From Betaproteobacteria bacterium (lineage in GTDB: Bacteria > Pseudomonadota > Gammaproteobacteria > Burkholderiales > Burkholderiaceae): 11,180 bases of DNA. Position 1 is the first letter of the stretch; every line of letters starts with the position of its first letter. The stretch covers positions 1 to 11,180 of the forward strand of contig JAATGO010000180.1 in the NCBI GenBank assembly GCA_015654605.1, read 5' to 3'. Positions 1 through 7,701 of the stretch are shown here, in pieces. A model generated the notes under the pieces. The model was not told where the DNA came from and did no database searches. It saw only the letters and a list, made by a program, of their open reading frames with translations. Made by a program: the position numbers and the translations under genes.

Positions 1-189
1 GGAGCTGCTGATGCGGCAGGTTTGATGGCAGGTGATGTGATACAGCGGCTCAATGATGTTGATGTCAAAAATGCCCGAGAATTCAATGCGCAAGTTGCGA
101 TGCTTGATCCTAAAAAACGAGCAGCGGTATTAGTACGTCGCGGAGATTCATCACAATTTGTTCCATTACGACCGAGCGCTAGAAAATAA
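1..189 (+). CDS. mucD: C-terminal end of an HtrA/MucD-type periplasmic serine protease (partial)
   Basis: The frame is open from the first base and stops with TAA at 187-189, giving 62 residues. What is visible is the end of a PDZ domain: the ligand-groove helix and strand region AGLMAGDVIQRLNDVDV (about residues 6-22), then the helix ending in AQVAMLDPKK and the closing strand AAVLVRRGDS. This matches the second PDZ domain of DegP/MucD proteases, which degrade or refold misfolded periplasmic proteins. The catalytic domain lies outside the window, so protease activity is inferred. In many betaproteobacteria mucD, behind the rpoE-rse genes, directly precedes lepA, which supports the call. A terminator follows 22 bases after the stop, so this gene ends its own transcription unit. 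Another PDZ protein (DegQ/DegS) cannot be excluded from the fragment alone. Confidence 0.82.
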   Translation, partial: GAADAAGLMAGDVIQRLNDVDVKNAREFNAQVAMLDPKKRAAVLVRRGDSSQFVPLRPSARK

Positions 190-211
190 GTCAGAGGATG
201 AGAGATGATGT

Positions 212-246
212 AGCTGCATGTCATTGTAGGCATGCGGCTCTTTTTA
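212..246 (+). terminator. Rho-independent terminator after the mucD-like gene
   Basis: AGCTGCATG (212-220) pairs with CATGCGGCT (231-239) as a 9-bp stem with one G-U pair and a 10-base loop. It is followed at once by C and a run of five T (241-245). The position, 22 bases after the protease stop codon, is what a gene-end terminator should have. Confidence 0.85.
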
Positions 247-459
247 TCATAAATCATTCTGATAGTGACACATTGTTTGCCCATCATGGATATTTCACTA
301 CTCCACGCTGTTTTTACATTGATTACGTGCAGCGATTAATGGTTGAGTGTTATGGTTACGCACTGTTGGCAATAATGTTGATGCGGCTGATATTTGCGCG
401 TCACTGAGTTTTATATTACGTCGTTGGTCATCCAGATAGCCCATAGTTCTGCCCAATTA

Positions 460-492
460 TCCCTGTTGTGTCAAGAGATGGTTATACAGGGA
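460..492 (+). repeat. 7-bp inverted repeat / possible hairpin in the lepA upstream region
   Basis: TCCCTGT at 460-466 is the exact reverse complement of ACAGGGA at 486-492. With no T-run downstream it is not an obvious terminator. It could be an RNA hairpin or a binding site; no function can be assigned from sequence alone. Confidence 0.4.
476..488 (+). repeat. 13-base direct repeat, copy 1 (upstream of lepA)
   Basis: AGATGGTTATACA here is identical to 6440-6452, just before the benE-family start codon. Both copies are intergenic and in the same orientation. The flanks differ, and a 13-base match between unrelated places in a window this size is not rare by chance. Confidence 0.3.
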
Positions 493-530
493 CTCCCTCC
501 TTAATTCGGTTTTTCCTCTCTGAAATCCGG

Positions 531-536
531 TAGAAT
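531..536 (+). promoter_or_regulatory. Possible sigma-70 -10 element for lepA-lepB
   Basis: TAGAAT at 531-536 matches the -10 consensus at five of six positions and lies about 85 bases before lepA. No good -35 hexamer is seen 15-19 bases upstream, where the DNA is only T-rich, so the promoter would need an activator or be weak. The terminator at 212-246 implies that lepA needs a promoter somewhere in this spacer. Confidence 0.35.
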
Positions 537-604
537 GCAGAGCCAGACTTACCATTGTCAGCGGCACACTTTTGCTTTCCGTTTGGAAATATTGTTTTTG
601 TCTC

Positions 605-628
605 ATGTTAACGTATTTTAATGAATAA
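605..628 (+). other. Seven-codon upstream ORF overlapping the lepA start
   Basis: ATG at 605-607 opens a frame encoding MLTYFNE that stops at TAA 626-628, five bases inside lepA and in a different frame. Neither this ATG nor the lepA ATG has a Shine-Dalgarno sequence. It could feed ribosomes to lepA by termination and reinitiation, or be chance. Its existence is certain; translation is speculative. Confidence 0.2.
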
Positions 629-2414
629 TATTCGTAATTTCTCGATCATTGCCCATATTGATCACGGTAAATCTACATTAGCCGATCGTATCATTCAGCT
701 TTGTGGAGGACTATCCAATCGCGAAATGGAAGCTCAGGTTCTCGACTCGATGGATATTGAGAGAGAGCGCGGTATTACTATCAAAGCACAGACAGCCGCT
801 TTGCATTACAAAGCACGTGACGGCCAAATTTATAACTTGAATCTGATTGATACACCAGGCCATGTCGATTTCAGTTATGAGGTAAGTCGCTCACTATCTG
901 CCTGCGAAGGTGCACTACTGGTAGTAGACGCCTCTCAGGGAGTAGAGGCACAGACAGTAGCAAACTGCTACACTGCACTGGAATTGGGGGTTGAGGTAAT
1001 TCCTGTGTTGAACAAGATAGATTTGCCTTCTGCAGATCCAGACAATGCCAAGCGAGAAATAGAGGATGTGATTGGGATTGATGCTAGCGACGCAGTGTCT
1101 TGTTCGGCCAAAACAGGTTTGGGCGTGGAAGACATTCTTGAAGTATTGATTGCAAAAGTTCCTGCGCCAAAAGGTGATCCAGATGCTCCCTTGCAAGCAT
1201 TGATCGTTGATTCCTGGTTTGATAACTATGTTGGCGTAGTCATGTTGGTGCGGGTGATGAATGGCACACTGCGTCCTAAGGATAAAATTTATCTGATGGC
1301 TAATGGTTCGCAGCATTTGACTGAAAATATAGGTGTTTTTACGCCGAAATCACAAACGCGCGACTTGTTATCTGCCGGAGAGGTTGGTTTTATCATTGCC
1401 GGGATCAAGGAGTTGAAGGCCGCGAAGGTGGGAGACACCGTGACACTGGCATCAAACAAGGCTGCACAAGCGTTGCCAGGTTTTAAGGAAGTGCAGCCAC
1501 AGGTATTTGCTGGTTTGTTTCCGGTAGAAGCAAACCAATATGATGCGCTACGCGATTCTCTGGAGAAACTGAAACTCAATGATGCAGCGCTGCAATATGA
1601 GCCAGAGGTATCACAGGCGCTAGGCTTTGGATTTCGTTGCGGATTTCTTGGTTTATTGCATATGGAAATTGTGCAAGAGCGACTTGAGCGCGAGTTCGAT
1701 ATGGATTTGATCACAACAGCACCAACTGTGATTTATGAGGTGGTGTTACGTGATGGTACTGTGCTGATGGTGGACAATCCCTCGAAGATGCCGGAGCCAT
1801 CACGGATTGAAGAAGTGCGAGAGCCCATCGTTACGGTCAATCTTTATATGCCACAGGAATACGTTGGCTCGGTGATTACGCTGTGTACGCAGAAGCGGGG
1901 TGTTCAGATAAATATGAGCTACCATGGCAAGCAAGTGCAATTGACCTATGAGATGCCGATGGCAGAGATAGTGTTGGACTTTTTTGATCGCTTGAAATCG
2001 ACTTCACGTGGCTACGCCTCAATGGAGTACGAGTTTAAGGAATACCGTTCCGCTGACGTGGTAAAGGTTGATATGCTGATTAATAGCGAAAAAGTCGATG
2101 CGCTTGCCATTATTGTTCATCGTGCTAACAGCCAGTTTAGAGGGCGAGCAGTAGCTGCGAAGATGCGGGAACTGATTCCACGCCAGATGTTTGATGTGGC
2201 AATCCAGGCGGCTATTGGTGCAACCATCATCTCTCGTGAAAATGTTAAGGCCTTGCGTAAAAACGTGTTGGCCAAATGTTACGGTGGTGATATCAGTCGT
2301 AAGCGAAAGCTGCTAGAAAAGCAGAAGGCGGGTAAGAAACGTATGAAGCAAGTGGGTTCAGTAGAGATCCCGCAGGAAGCATTTCTCGCAATTTTACAAG
2401 TGGAAGAAAAATGA
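621..2414 (+). CDS. lepA: Elongation factor 4 (LepA), ribosomal back-translocase GTPase
   Basis: LepA is a translational GTPase that acts on stalled or mis-translocated ribosomes and aids initiation or 30S assembly. At 597 residues it is full length (E. coli LepA has 599). GTPase motifs are in order: P-loop AHIDHGKS (11-18), RGIT (50-53), DTPGH (77-81), NKID (131-134) and SAK (162-164). The LepA-specific C-terminal domain ends with the family's conserved basic stretch ([18 protein letters not shown], then GKKRMKQ). The start is fixed by an in-frame TAA at 609-611 and by the family N-terminus [16 protein letters not shown]. There is no visible Shine-Dalgarno sequence; the leader is AT-rich. 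Its stop overlaps the lepB start (ATGA), so the two are probably co-translated, as in many proteobacteria. Confidence 0.98.
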   Translation: MNNIRNFSIIAHIDHGKSTLADRIIQLCGGLSNREMEAQVLDSMDIERERGITIKAQTAALHYKARDGQIYNLNLIDTPGHVDFSYEVSRSLSACEGALLVVDASQGVEAQTVANCYTALELGVEVIPVLNKIDLPSADPDNAKREIEDVIGIDASDAVSCSAKTGLGVEDILEVLIAKVPAPKGDPDAPLQALIVDSWFDNYVGVVMLVRVMNGTLRPKDKIYLMANGSQHLTENIGVFTPKSQTRDLLSAGEVGFIIAGIKELKAAKVGDTVTLASNKAAQALPGFKEVQPQVFAGLFPVEANQYDALRDSLEKLKLNDAALQYEPEVSQALGFGFRCGFLGLLHMEIVQERLEREFDMDLITTAPTVIYEVVLRDGTVLMVDNPSKMPEPSRIEEVREPIVTVNLYMPQEYVGSVITLCTQKRGVQINMSYHGKQVQLTYEMPMAEIVLDFFDRLKSTSRGYASMEYEFKEYRSADVVKVDMLINSEKVDALAIIVHRANSQFRGRAVAAKMRELIPRQMFDVAIQAAIGATIISRENVKALRKNVLAKCYGGDISRKRKLLEKQKAGKKRMKQVGSVEIPQEAFLAILQVEEK

Positions 2415-3313
2415 ATTTGCAGTCACTCTTAGGCAATTTTGCACTCATTCTTTTTATTTTGATGGTGGTGACAGGGGTCATTTGGTTTGGTGATCTCTTG
2501 TATCTATCCAGGCAGCGCCGTATGCGTGCTGCGACCACCTTAGCAGAATTTGATGCGCGCAACGCCAAATTAGCCGCCGATGGTATGCCAGGTGATGGAG
2601 GGCGTGCTGCGTTGGAGGCTAGTCTTTTGAAACAGCCTGCCTGGATCGAATATTCAGGGAGCTTTTTCCCAGTCATTGCGCTGGTGTTTTTCCTACGATC
2701 CTTTCTTTACGAGCCATTTAAAATACCTTCTGGCTCGATGATCCCTACCCTCCAGGTGGGGGATTTGATTCTGGTTAATAAATTTACCTATGGTATTCGG
2801 TTGCCCATCATTAACAAAAAAATCATTGATATCGGTCAGCCGCAACGAGGCGATGTGGTGGTATTTCGCTTTCCCAAGGATGAGTCAATTGATTATATTA
2901 AGCGCTTAGTTGGTGTTCCTGGTGATAAAATAGTCTATAAAAACAAACGGTTAACTATTAATGGTAAAGTGGTTTCTTATAAGGGGGAGCCAGATTATTT
3001 GGATGATTTGACGTACTATAGGCAGTGGGATGAAAACCTGACAGGTGTTGAACATCGCATACTGACAGATGATCGGGTACCCAGTGGAGTGTCGAATGTT
3101 GATGATTTTCCACAGCGTGATTTGTGTACTTACGATTCTGATGGTTTTGCGTGTACAGTGCCAAAAGGGAAATATTTCATGATGGGTGATAATCGAGACA
3201 ATAGTCTTGATAGCCGATACTGGGGTTTTGTTCCTGACCAGAATATTATCGGAAAAGCATTTTTTGTATGGATGAATTTAGGTGATCTTAAGCGCATTGG
3301 TAGATTTCATTAA
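2411..3313 (+). CDS. lepB: Signal peptidase I
   Basis: This inner-membrane Ser/Lys protease removes signal peptides from exported proteins on the periplasmic side. The protein has 300 residues. Transmembrane segments are at about 7-30 and 86-99, separated by a cytoplasmic loop with RQRRMR. The catalytic serine is S109 in PSGSM (106-110), the general base is K164 in DYIKR, and the late signature [15 protein letters not shown] is at 259-273. Cysteines C239 and C248, just before the late signature, could form a disulfide in the periplasmic domain; this is inference. Start: the ATG overlaps the lepA stop in ATGA, with GGAAG at 2402-2406 as ribosome binding site. The gene is followed by a 203-base gap, not by the small membrane-protein gene often present in relatives. 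Confidence 0.97.
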   Translation: MNLQSLLGNFALILFILMVVTGVIWFGDLLYLSRQRRMRAATTLAEFDARNAKLAADGMPGDGGRAALEASLLKQPAWIEYSGSFFPVIALVFFLRSFLYEPFKIPSGSMIPTLQVGDLILVNKFTYGIRLPIINKKIIDIGQPQRGDVVVFRFPKDESIDYIKRLVGVPGDKIVYKNKRLTINGKVVSYKGEPDYLDDLTYYRQWDENLTGVEHRILTDDRVPSGVSNVDDFPQRDLCTYDSDGFACTVPKGKYFMMGDNRDNSLDSRYWGFVPDQNIIGKAFFVWMNLGDLKRIGRFH

Positions 3314-3516
3314 GATACCGGTTGAAATGATGTTGATTAAATAAGTTGTATATTGGTAATTTTATGAGGATGATGCTACTTCCTTTTTTCGCTTTATGGA
3401 AAATGTTGCAGAAGGATTTATGCCATATCTGATGTGACGTGGTACGCACCTCAGAAAAGATGGCAGTAGATAAGCGTGATGAGGTTGGGGTGTTCCCACA
3501 TGTGACGGATAAGTAA
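3314..3516. other. lepB-rnc spacer lacking the expected DUF4845 gene
   Basis: In many beta- and gammaproteobacteria a gene for a DUF4845 protein of roughly 120 residues sits between lepB and rnc. Here only 203 bases remain, and I see no in-frame remnant of that family in any frame. Visible elements: an AT-rich stretch with a weak promoter-like pair TTGATT (3333-3338) and GGTAAT (3355-3360), spaced 16; the inverted repeat ACCTCA (3448-3453) with TGAGGT (3480-3485); the direct repeat ATGTGACG at 3432-3439 and 3500-3507; and the palindrome CACATGTG (3497-3504). RNase III commonly controls its own mRNA by cutting leader hairpins, so structure before rnc could matter, but that is inference. Confidence 0.5.
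3460..3516 (+). CDS. Possible 18-residue leader peptide abutting rnc (speculative)
   Basis: ATG at 3460-3462 opens an 18-codon frame (MAVDKRDEVGVFPHVTDK) whose TAA stop at 3514-3516 is immediately followed by the rnc ATG. The exact abutment (TAAATG) would suit translational coupling. Only a weak purine run (AGAAAAG) precedes it. It resembles no known family. It could be a leader peptide, the tail of a lost gene, or chance. Confidence 0.2.
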   Translation: MAVDKRDEVGVFPHVTDK

Positions 3517-4515
3517 ATGGATTCATTAGCATTGCAGGCGCGGTTAGGCTACACATTCAGAGATGCCATGCTCTTGCAGCAGGCGTTGACGCACCGTAGT
3601 CATAGCAGCTTGCATAATGAACGATTGGAGTTTCTTGGAGACTCGATACTCAATTGTGTCGTTGCGTCACTACTGTTTGAGCGATATAGCAAGATCGATG
3701 AAGGGGATTTATCGCGTTTGCGTGCTAATCTGGTTAAGCAGCAATCTCTATATGAAATTGCACAACGTTTGGAGTTATCGCAGTTTTTGCGGTTGGGCGA
3801 AGGGGAACTCAAGTCAGGGGGGTTTCGACGCCCTTCGATTTTAGCAGATACGCTGGAAGCGTTATTTGGGGCTATTTTTTTAGACTCTGGCTTTGATGCG
3901 GCACGAGATGTGATTCGTTCGCTTTATGTTCCTATTCTCGATAGCGTTGACCCGAAAACTTTGGGCAAAGACGCAAAAACTTTACTGCAAGAGTACTTAC
4001 AGGGTAAAAAAATTGCCCTTCCGCAATACAATGTTGTTGCTACGCATGGTGCTGCACATAATCAGGAATTTGAGATTGAATGCCTTGTGCCTAAGTTGGA
4101 AATTCAGGTCTTTGGGACTGGTGGTAGTCGGCGTGCAGGGGAGCAGGCAGCGGCCAAGCTGGCATTGGAAGCAGTACAAGTAATGTTGGCTAAAGCTCCC
4201 GCTACTGCACGTAAGTCACGCGCACGGACGACGCAGTTAAAATTGGCGGGCATTGCCACGATTCAGCAAGAGTTGTCCGGAGATGATACTTCAACAGCAA
4301 TAACGGCAAGTTCACCGCGCGCTGAACGTTCTAAGGCAGGAAAAAGTGAAAGCAAACAGCAGGGTGCCAAACAGAATGCTACTAATGTGACCGAATCTAG
4401 TGCGGAGGGAGTCTCCGAGAAACTGACTAAGTCCACTGACCCTAAAAATGAAGCGGCTGATGGTGCAGCACCTGATAGTGCCGCGCTTAATGCCTCGAAA
4501 TCAAAAACCGCATGA
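3517..4515 (+). CDS. rnc: Ribonuclease III with long C-terminal tail
   Basis: RNase III cuts double-stranded RNA in rRNA precursors and in some mRNAs, usually including its own. The catalytic domain (about 1-150) has the signature [10 protein letters not shown] (34-43). Acidic residues E38, D42, D111 and E114 match E. coli E41, D45, D114 and E117. The double-stranded RNA binding domain spans about 155-224, with [16 protein letters not shown] near its end. E. coli RNase III is 226 residues; this one is 332. The extra residues (about 225-332) are low-complexity, rich in Ala, Ser, Thr, Lys and Glu, and probably disordered. Extended tails are known in Burkholderiales RNase III. The start is ATG directly after an upstream TAA, with a weak GGAT 7 bases before it. 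The stop overlaps the era start (ATGA), the classic rnc-era pair. Confidence 0.97.
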   Translation: MDSLALQARLGYTFRDAMLLQQALTHRSHSSLHNERLEFLGDSILNCVVASLLFERYSKIDEGDLSRLRANLVKQQSLYEIAQRLELSQFLRLGEGELKSGGFRRPSILADTLEALFGAIFLDSGFDAARDVIRSLYVPILDSVDPKTLGKDAKTLLQEYLQGKKIALPQYNVVATHGAAHNQEFEIECLVPKLEIQVFGTGGSRRAGEQAAAKLALEAVQVMLAKAPATARKSRARTTQLKLAGIATIQQELSGDDTSTAITASSPRAERSKAGKSESKQQGAKQNATNVTESSAEGVSEKLTKSTDPKNEAADGAAPDSAALNASKSKTA

Positions 4516-5426
4516 CAGAATCTTTTGCTCCCTCAGACGTTTCCACTGACTTTCGATGTGGTTATATTGCCATTGTGGGACGGCCTAATGTAGGAAAATC
4601 GACCCTGATGAATGCACTCATTGGTGCTAAAGTCAGCATTACATCACGTAAGGCACAAACGACACGCCACCGTATTACAGGCATTCAGACGGGTGCGGAT
4701 GCGCAGTTTATTTATATTGATACACCAGGGTTTCAGACGCGTCATAGCAATGCTCTCAATAAAACACTTAATCGTACCGTTACCAATACACTGACTGCGG
4801 CGGATGTGATTTTGTTTGTGATTGAGGCGGGAACTTTCGGAGCAGCGGACAAGCAGGTAATGGATTTGTTGCCGCCTAGTGTGCCGACGATTCTGGTATT
4901 AAACAAATCTGATCGCAGTAAAGACAAGACTATACTGATGCCGTTTGCGCAATCAGTGTCTTCGCAACATGATTTCTCTGCTGTGGTGCCAGTCTCCGCC
5001 AAACAGCGTTTTCAACTGGAGGATCTGCAGGAGGAAATTAAAAGATTTCTGCCATGTAATCCCAGAATGTTTGATGAGGAAGATATTACAGATCGCAGCG
5101 AAAAATTCTTGGCATCGGAAATCGTACGCGAAAAAGTTTTTCGTTTTGTTGGTGATGAGTTGCCTTATACCAGCACAGTGCTGATTGAAAAATTTGAACA
5201 AGAAGGAAACCTTCGGCGTATTTTTGCGGCGATTCTGGTCGAACGAGATAGCCATAAATCCATGGTGATTGGGCAAAAAGGTGCGCGCTTGAAGGAAATC
5301 TCCACCCAGGCACGTCTAGATATGGAGCGGTTATTTGGTGGTCCTGTGTATCTGGAAATCTGGGTCAAAGTTAAATCTGGTTGGGCGGATAATGAGGCAG
5401 GTTTGCGCGCCTATGGTTATGAGTAG
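4512..5426 (+). CDS. era: GTPase Era, 30S ribosome assembly
   Basis: Era binds GTP and the 3' end of 16S rRNA to guide small-subunit maturation and couples this to cell-cycle progression. The protein has 304 residues (E. coli 301). GTPase motifs: GRPNVGKS (23-30), switch region QTTRHRI (49-55), DTPG (70-73), NKSD (131-134) and SAK (162-164). The C-terminal KH domain carries [12 protein letters not shown] (252-263) and the family ending [13 protein letters not shown]. No residue looks missing. The start overlaps the rnc stop in ATGA and has no Shine-Dalgarno sequence of its own, so translation probably depends on ribosomes finishing rnc. recO follows 11 bases after the stop. Confidence 0.98.
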   Translation: MTESFAPSDVSTDFRCGYIAIVGRPNVGKSTLMNALIGAKVSITSRKAQTTRHRITGIQTGADAQFIYIDTPGFQTRHSNALNKTLNRTVTNTLTAADVILFVIEAGTFGAADKQVMDLLPPSVPTILVLNKSDRSKDKTILMPFAQSVSSQHDFSAVVPVSAKQRFQLEDLQEEIKRFLPCNPRMFDEEDITDRSEKFLASEIVREKVFRFVGDELPYTSTVLIEKFEQEGNLRRIFAAILVERDSHKSMVIGQKGARLKEISTQARLDMERLFGGPVYLEIWVKVKSGWADNEAGLRAYGYE

Positions 5427-5437
5427 GTGTTGATCAC

Positions 5438-6310
5438 ATGGCTACGATAACAGATAGTCCCCACCTTGATATTGACGCTGCGCTAGAAGTCGATGCGCTA
5501 TTTGAGGTTTCTGAGGTGGTAGCCCCAATCGCCGAGCGCAAGCCGGATGGAATACAAAAAAATCCACCAAAAAAATTTGCCAAACGTATTGCTTTGTCAG
5601 ATAAACGCATTCAGGCGCAACCAGGTTTTGTGCTGCATAGTTACCCCTACAAGGAAACTAGTCTGATCGTGGACGTATTGTCGCGCGACTATGGACGTAT
5701 TGCATTGGTTGCCAAAGGCGCTAAGCGGCCTCATTCAAAATTGCGTGGTGTTTTACAAACTTTTCAACCCCTGGCCGTCAGTTGGAGTGGCAAGTCTGAA
5801 GTACGGACATTGACTGCTGCAGAATGGCTGGGAGGACTATTGCCACTTGAAAAATCAGCCTTGTTGTGTGGATTTTATCTCAATGAGCTCTTAGTTAAAT
5901 TGTTGGCACGTGATGATCCACATCCGGCTCTGTTTGATCACTATGTCTCTACATTGAATCAACTTGCTCATGGAGAATCTGCACCGATCGTATTGCGCCA
6001 GTTTGAACGCGCTTTGCTCAAGGAAACGGGTGTTGCAGGTGATTGGACCAAGTGTGCTATCAGTGGTGATATGGTCGAGGCTACATTGGTCTATGTGGTA
6101 GATCCAGAGCGTGGCGTGCGTCCTGCGAATGTGTCTGATACGTGGCCACGGGTAGCCGGCAAGACTTTGTTGGATATGGAAAGAGAAGATTATCGTGACA
6201 CAGTCACACAAAGCCAAAGCAAATTTTTGATGCGTTTTTTGTTGTCCCATCACTTAGGGTCGATGCAGTTGAATACGCGACAGATGTTGATTGATTTGAT
6301 GCAGTTATGA
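5438..6310 (+). CDS. recO: DNA repair protein RecO with N-terminal extension
   Basis: RecO works with RecR and RecF to load RecA onto single-stranded DNA coated by SSB and can anneal strands. The OB-fold core starts near residue 57 ([20 protein letters not shown], then VAKGAKRP at 91-98). The helical C-terminal part includes [13 protein letters not shown] (144-156), typical of the family. Length is 290 residues against 242 in E. coli. Most of the difference is a leader of about 55 residues, acidic first ([16 protein letters not shown]), then Lys/Pro-rich. The start is ATG with AGGTG (5425-5429) 8 bases upstream, overlapping the era stop; no other Met precedes the core. The four-cysteine zinc motif of some RecO proteins is not present. 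Two A7 tracts lie in the extension. Confidence 0.94.
   Translation: MATITDSPHLDIDAALEVDALFEVSEVVAPIAERKPDGIQKNPPKKFAKRIALSDKRIQAQPGFVLHSYPYKETSLIVDVLSRDYGRIALVAKGAKRPHSKLRGVLQTFQPLAVSWSGKSEVRTLTAAEWLGGLLPLEKSALLCGFYLNELLVKLLARDDPHPALFDHYVSTLNQLAHGESAPIVLRQFERALLKETGVAGDWTKCAISGDMVEATLVYVVDPERGVRPANVSDTWPRVAGKTLLDMEREDYRDTVTQSQSKFLMRFLLSHHLGSMQLNTRQMLIDLMQL
5556..5575 (+). repeat. Two A7 homopolymer tracts in the 5' part of recO
   Basis: Seven A at 5556-5562 and seven A at 5569-5575 are separated by six bases. The second reads CCA AAA AAA TTT in the recO frame, which contains the A AAA AAA slippery heptamer. A -1 shift there would reach TAA at 5602-5604 and give a peptide of about 55 residues. 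Mutation, polymerase slippage or ribosomal slippage at these tracts would therefore switch off the core protein. Whether any occurs is unknown. Confidence 0.5.
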
Positions 6311-6452
6311 AAATTAATCTGGCACATCAAATTTGGGGGATGGCAAGGTGCCCACATGTATCCCTGAGAGGTGACAATGCTGATTTTATGGGCGGGAAGT
6401 CACTATAGAACAGGCTAGAATATCTCGGGGACATTTATAAGATGGTTATACA
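6311..6452. promoter_or_regulatory. recO-benE spacer with possible hairpin and -10 element
   Basis: Imperfect hairpin: GGGAT (6337-6341) with ATCCC (6360-6364), enclosing GGC (6342-6344) with GCC (6350-6352). No T-run follows, so it is at most a weak or processed 3' end for recO. TAGAAT (6416-6421) is a five-of-six -10 match 31 bases before the transporter start, without a good -35. A 13-codon frame with a fair ribosome site (GAGAGGTG, then ATG at 6377) ends at TAG 6416-6418. Together these hint that benE may be transcribed on its own, but each sign is weak. Confidence 0.3.
6440..6452 (+). repeat. 13-base direct repeat, copy 2 (immediately before benE start)
   Basis: AGATGGTTATACA is identical to 476-488 upstream of lepA. 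This copy occupies the ribosome binding region of the transporter gene and ends one base before its ATG. A shared regulator site is possible but unproven. Confidence 0.3.
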
Positions 6453-7661
6453 ATGAATGTGAAAGATTTTTCCTGGTCTGGTGTAGCCGCAGGGTTTGTT
6501 GCCGTCTTGATTGGTTTTACTAGTTCTGCTGCTATTGTTTTTCAGGCTGCTGAGACGGCGGGAGCTAGTTTGGAGCAAATTAGTTCCTGGATTGGCTCTC
6601 TAGGAGTGGGAATAGGCCTGACGTGCATCGGTTTGTCGTTACGTTACAAAATCCCTGTGGTAACTGCTTGGTCCACACCAGGTGCAGCATTATTGATCAC
6701 AAGTCTGGCGGGAGTGAGTATGTCGCAGGCGATTGGGGCGTTCATGTTTTCTGCGGTGCTAGTGACCTTGTGTGGTGTTACAGGAGTATTCGAAAAACTC
6801 ATGAATCGGATACCCCTCCAGATTGCTTCTGCGATGCTAGCAGGGATTTTGGTGCGTTTTGGTATGGATGTTTTCGTGGCGATGAAGCTGGAACCGGGCA
6901 TGGTACTGCTGATGTTCTTTGTGTATCTGTTAGGACGCCGTTGGTTGCCACGTTACGTCATTATTCTGGTATTAATAGTGGGCATGGTGACAGCCTGGAT
7001 GCAAGGATTGTTGAGATTGGATGTGATTCATCTAGTATCTGCTACGCCAGTTTTTATGATGCCTCAATTTGCATTGGGTAGTCTGTTAGGTGTTGGCATA
7101 CCTTTATTCATTGTAACGATGGCTTCGCAGAATGCTCCTGGTGTCGCTATTATGCGTACTGCCGGATATACGGCACCGGTCTCATCATTAATGACATGGA
7201 CAGGATTAACAACGTTGGTGTTGGCGCCATTTGGATGTTTTTCCATTTGTCTGGCAGCGATTACGGCAGCAATTTGTACTGGTAAGGAAGCGCATGAAGA
7301 TGCTTCTAAGCGCTATATGGCAAGCGTCGCGGCCGGGATTTTTTATGTAGTGGCAGGGGTATTGGGAGCCACGGTTGTTGTTTTGTTTTCCACCTTTCCG
7401 AAACCGCTTATCATGGCGATTGCAGGATTGGCTTTGTTTGGCACTATTGCCAATAGTTTGAGTGTGGCAATGTCTTCTGATCGGCAACGTGAACCGGCAT
7501 TGATAACTTTCCTGGTGACTGCTTCTGGCGTTTCTTTGTATGGTATAGGTGCGGCATTTTGGGGCTTGGTCGCGGGAGCGCTAGCTATGTTTTTCTTTGG
7601 CTTGCGGCGTAAACAACCATTGTTGCTAAATACAGAACCGGATGGGCAGAACCCCAGATAA
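6453..7661 (+). CDS. benE: BenE/YdcO-family transporter (benzoate:H+ symporter family)
   Basis: This is an inner-membrane carrier of 402 residues with roughly 11-12 hydrophobic segments. Family motifs: GFTSSAAIVFQAA (21-33), TAWSTPGAALL (71-81), AMLAGILVRFG (127-137), VTMASQNAPG (221-230), GYTAPVS (238-244), AITAAIC (269-275) and FLVTASG (353-359). They match the E. coli YdcO and Acinetobacter BenE type. Characterised BenE takes up benzoate with protons, but most homologues have no proven substrate, and no benzoate-degradation gene is nearby. The ribosome site is weak (AAGATGG). Spacers of 142 and 54 bases set it off from recO and pdxJ, whereas most neighbours overlap or nearly touch. It is therefore probably an insertion into the ancestral cluster. 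Base composition looks like its neighbours, so no recent foreign origin is evident. Confidence 0.9.
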   Translation: MNVKDFSWSGVAAGFVAVLIGFTSSAAIVFQAAETAGASLEQISSWIGSLGVGIGLTCIGLSLRYKIPVVTAWSTPGAALLITSLAGVSMSQAIGAFMFSAVLVTLCGVTGVFEKLMNRIPLQIASAMLAGILVRFGMDVFVAMKLEPGMVLLMFFVYLLGRRWLPRYVIILVLIVGMVTAWMQGLLRLDVIHLVSATPVFMMPQFALGSLLGVGIPLFIVTMASQNAPGVAIMRTAGYTAPVSSLMTWTGLTTLVLAPFGCFSICLAAITAAICTGKEAHEDASKRYMASVAAGIFYVVAGVLGATVVVLFSTFPKPLIMAIAGLALFGTIANSLSVAMSSDRQREPALITFLVTASGVSLYGIGAAFWGLVAGALAMFFFGLRRKQPLLLNTEPDGQNPR

Positions 7662-7701
7662 ATTGACCTTACCCCTTGATACTACTTCTCATCGTATTCC
7701 C

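Larger units (their letters stand above)
247..530. other. Spacer upstream of lepA with no convincing gene
   Basis: No frame here looks protein-like. The one longer + strand frame (198-407, 69 codons) begins inside the terminator, lacks a ribosome binding site and encodes a His/Cys/Tyr-rich string resembling no family I know. One clear inverted repeat, TCCCTGT (460-466) with ACAGGGA (486-492), could form a 7-bp hairpin with a 19-base loop; no T-run follows it. A weak promoter-like pair, TTGGCA (366-371) and GATATT (389-394) spaced 17 bases, is also present. The stretch may be plain leader or spacer DNA, or may hide a small RNA. Confidence 0.5.

Noticed and set aside
198..407. 69-codon + strand frame after the mucD terminator
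   Set aside because: It begins inside the terminator region, has no ribosome site, and its His/Cys/Tyr-rich product resembles no family.
915..1714. Two antisense frames of 133 and 141 codons within lepA
   Set aside because: They lie opposite a fully conserved LepA coding sequence and their products look like reverse-frame shadows.
3362..3556. 64-codon - strand frame across the lepB-rnc spacer
   Set aside because: It runs into the conserved rnc start on the other strand, has no recognisable domain and no ribosome site.
3495..6359. CCCACATGT shared by the lepB-rnc and recO-benE spacers (3495-3503 and 6351-6359), considered as a repeat element
   Set aside because: Nine bases is short, flanking sequence does not align without gaps, and chance explains it.
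6377..6418. 13-codon frame with a fair ribosome site upstream of benE, considered as a leader peptide gene
   Set aside because: No codon pattern or following attenuator structure supports regulation; mentioned only within the spacer entry.
7662..7700. TTGACC (7663-7668) and TTGATA (7676-7681) as -35 elements for pdxJ
   Set aside because: No acceptable -10 hexamer lies 15-19 bases downstream of either.
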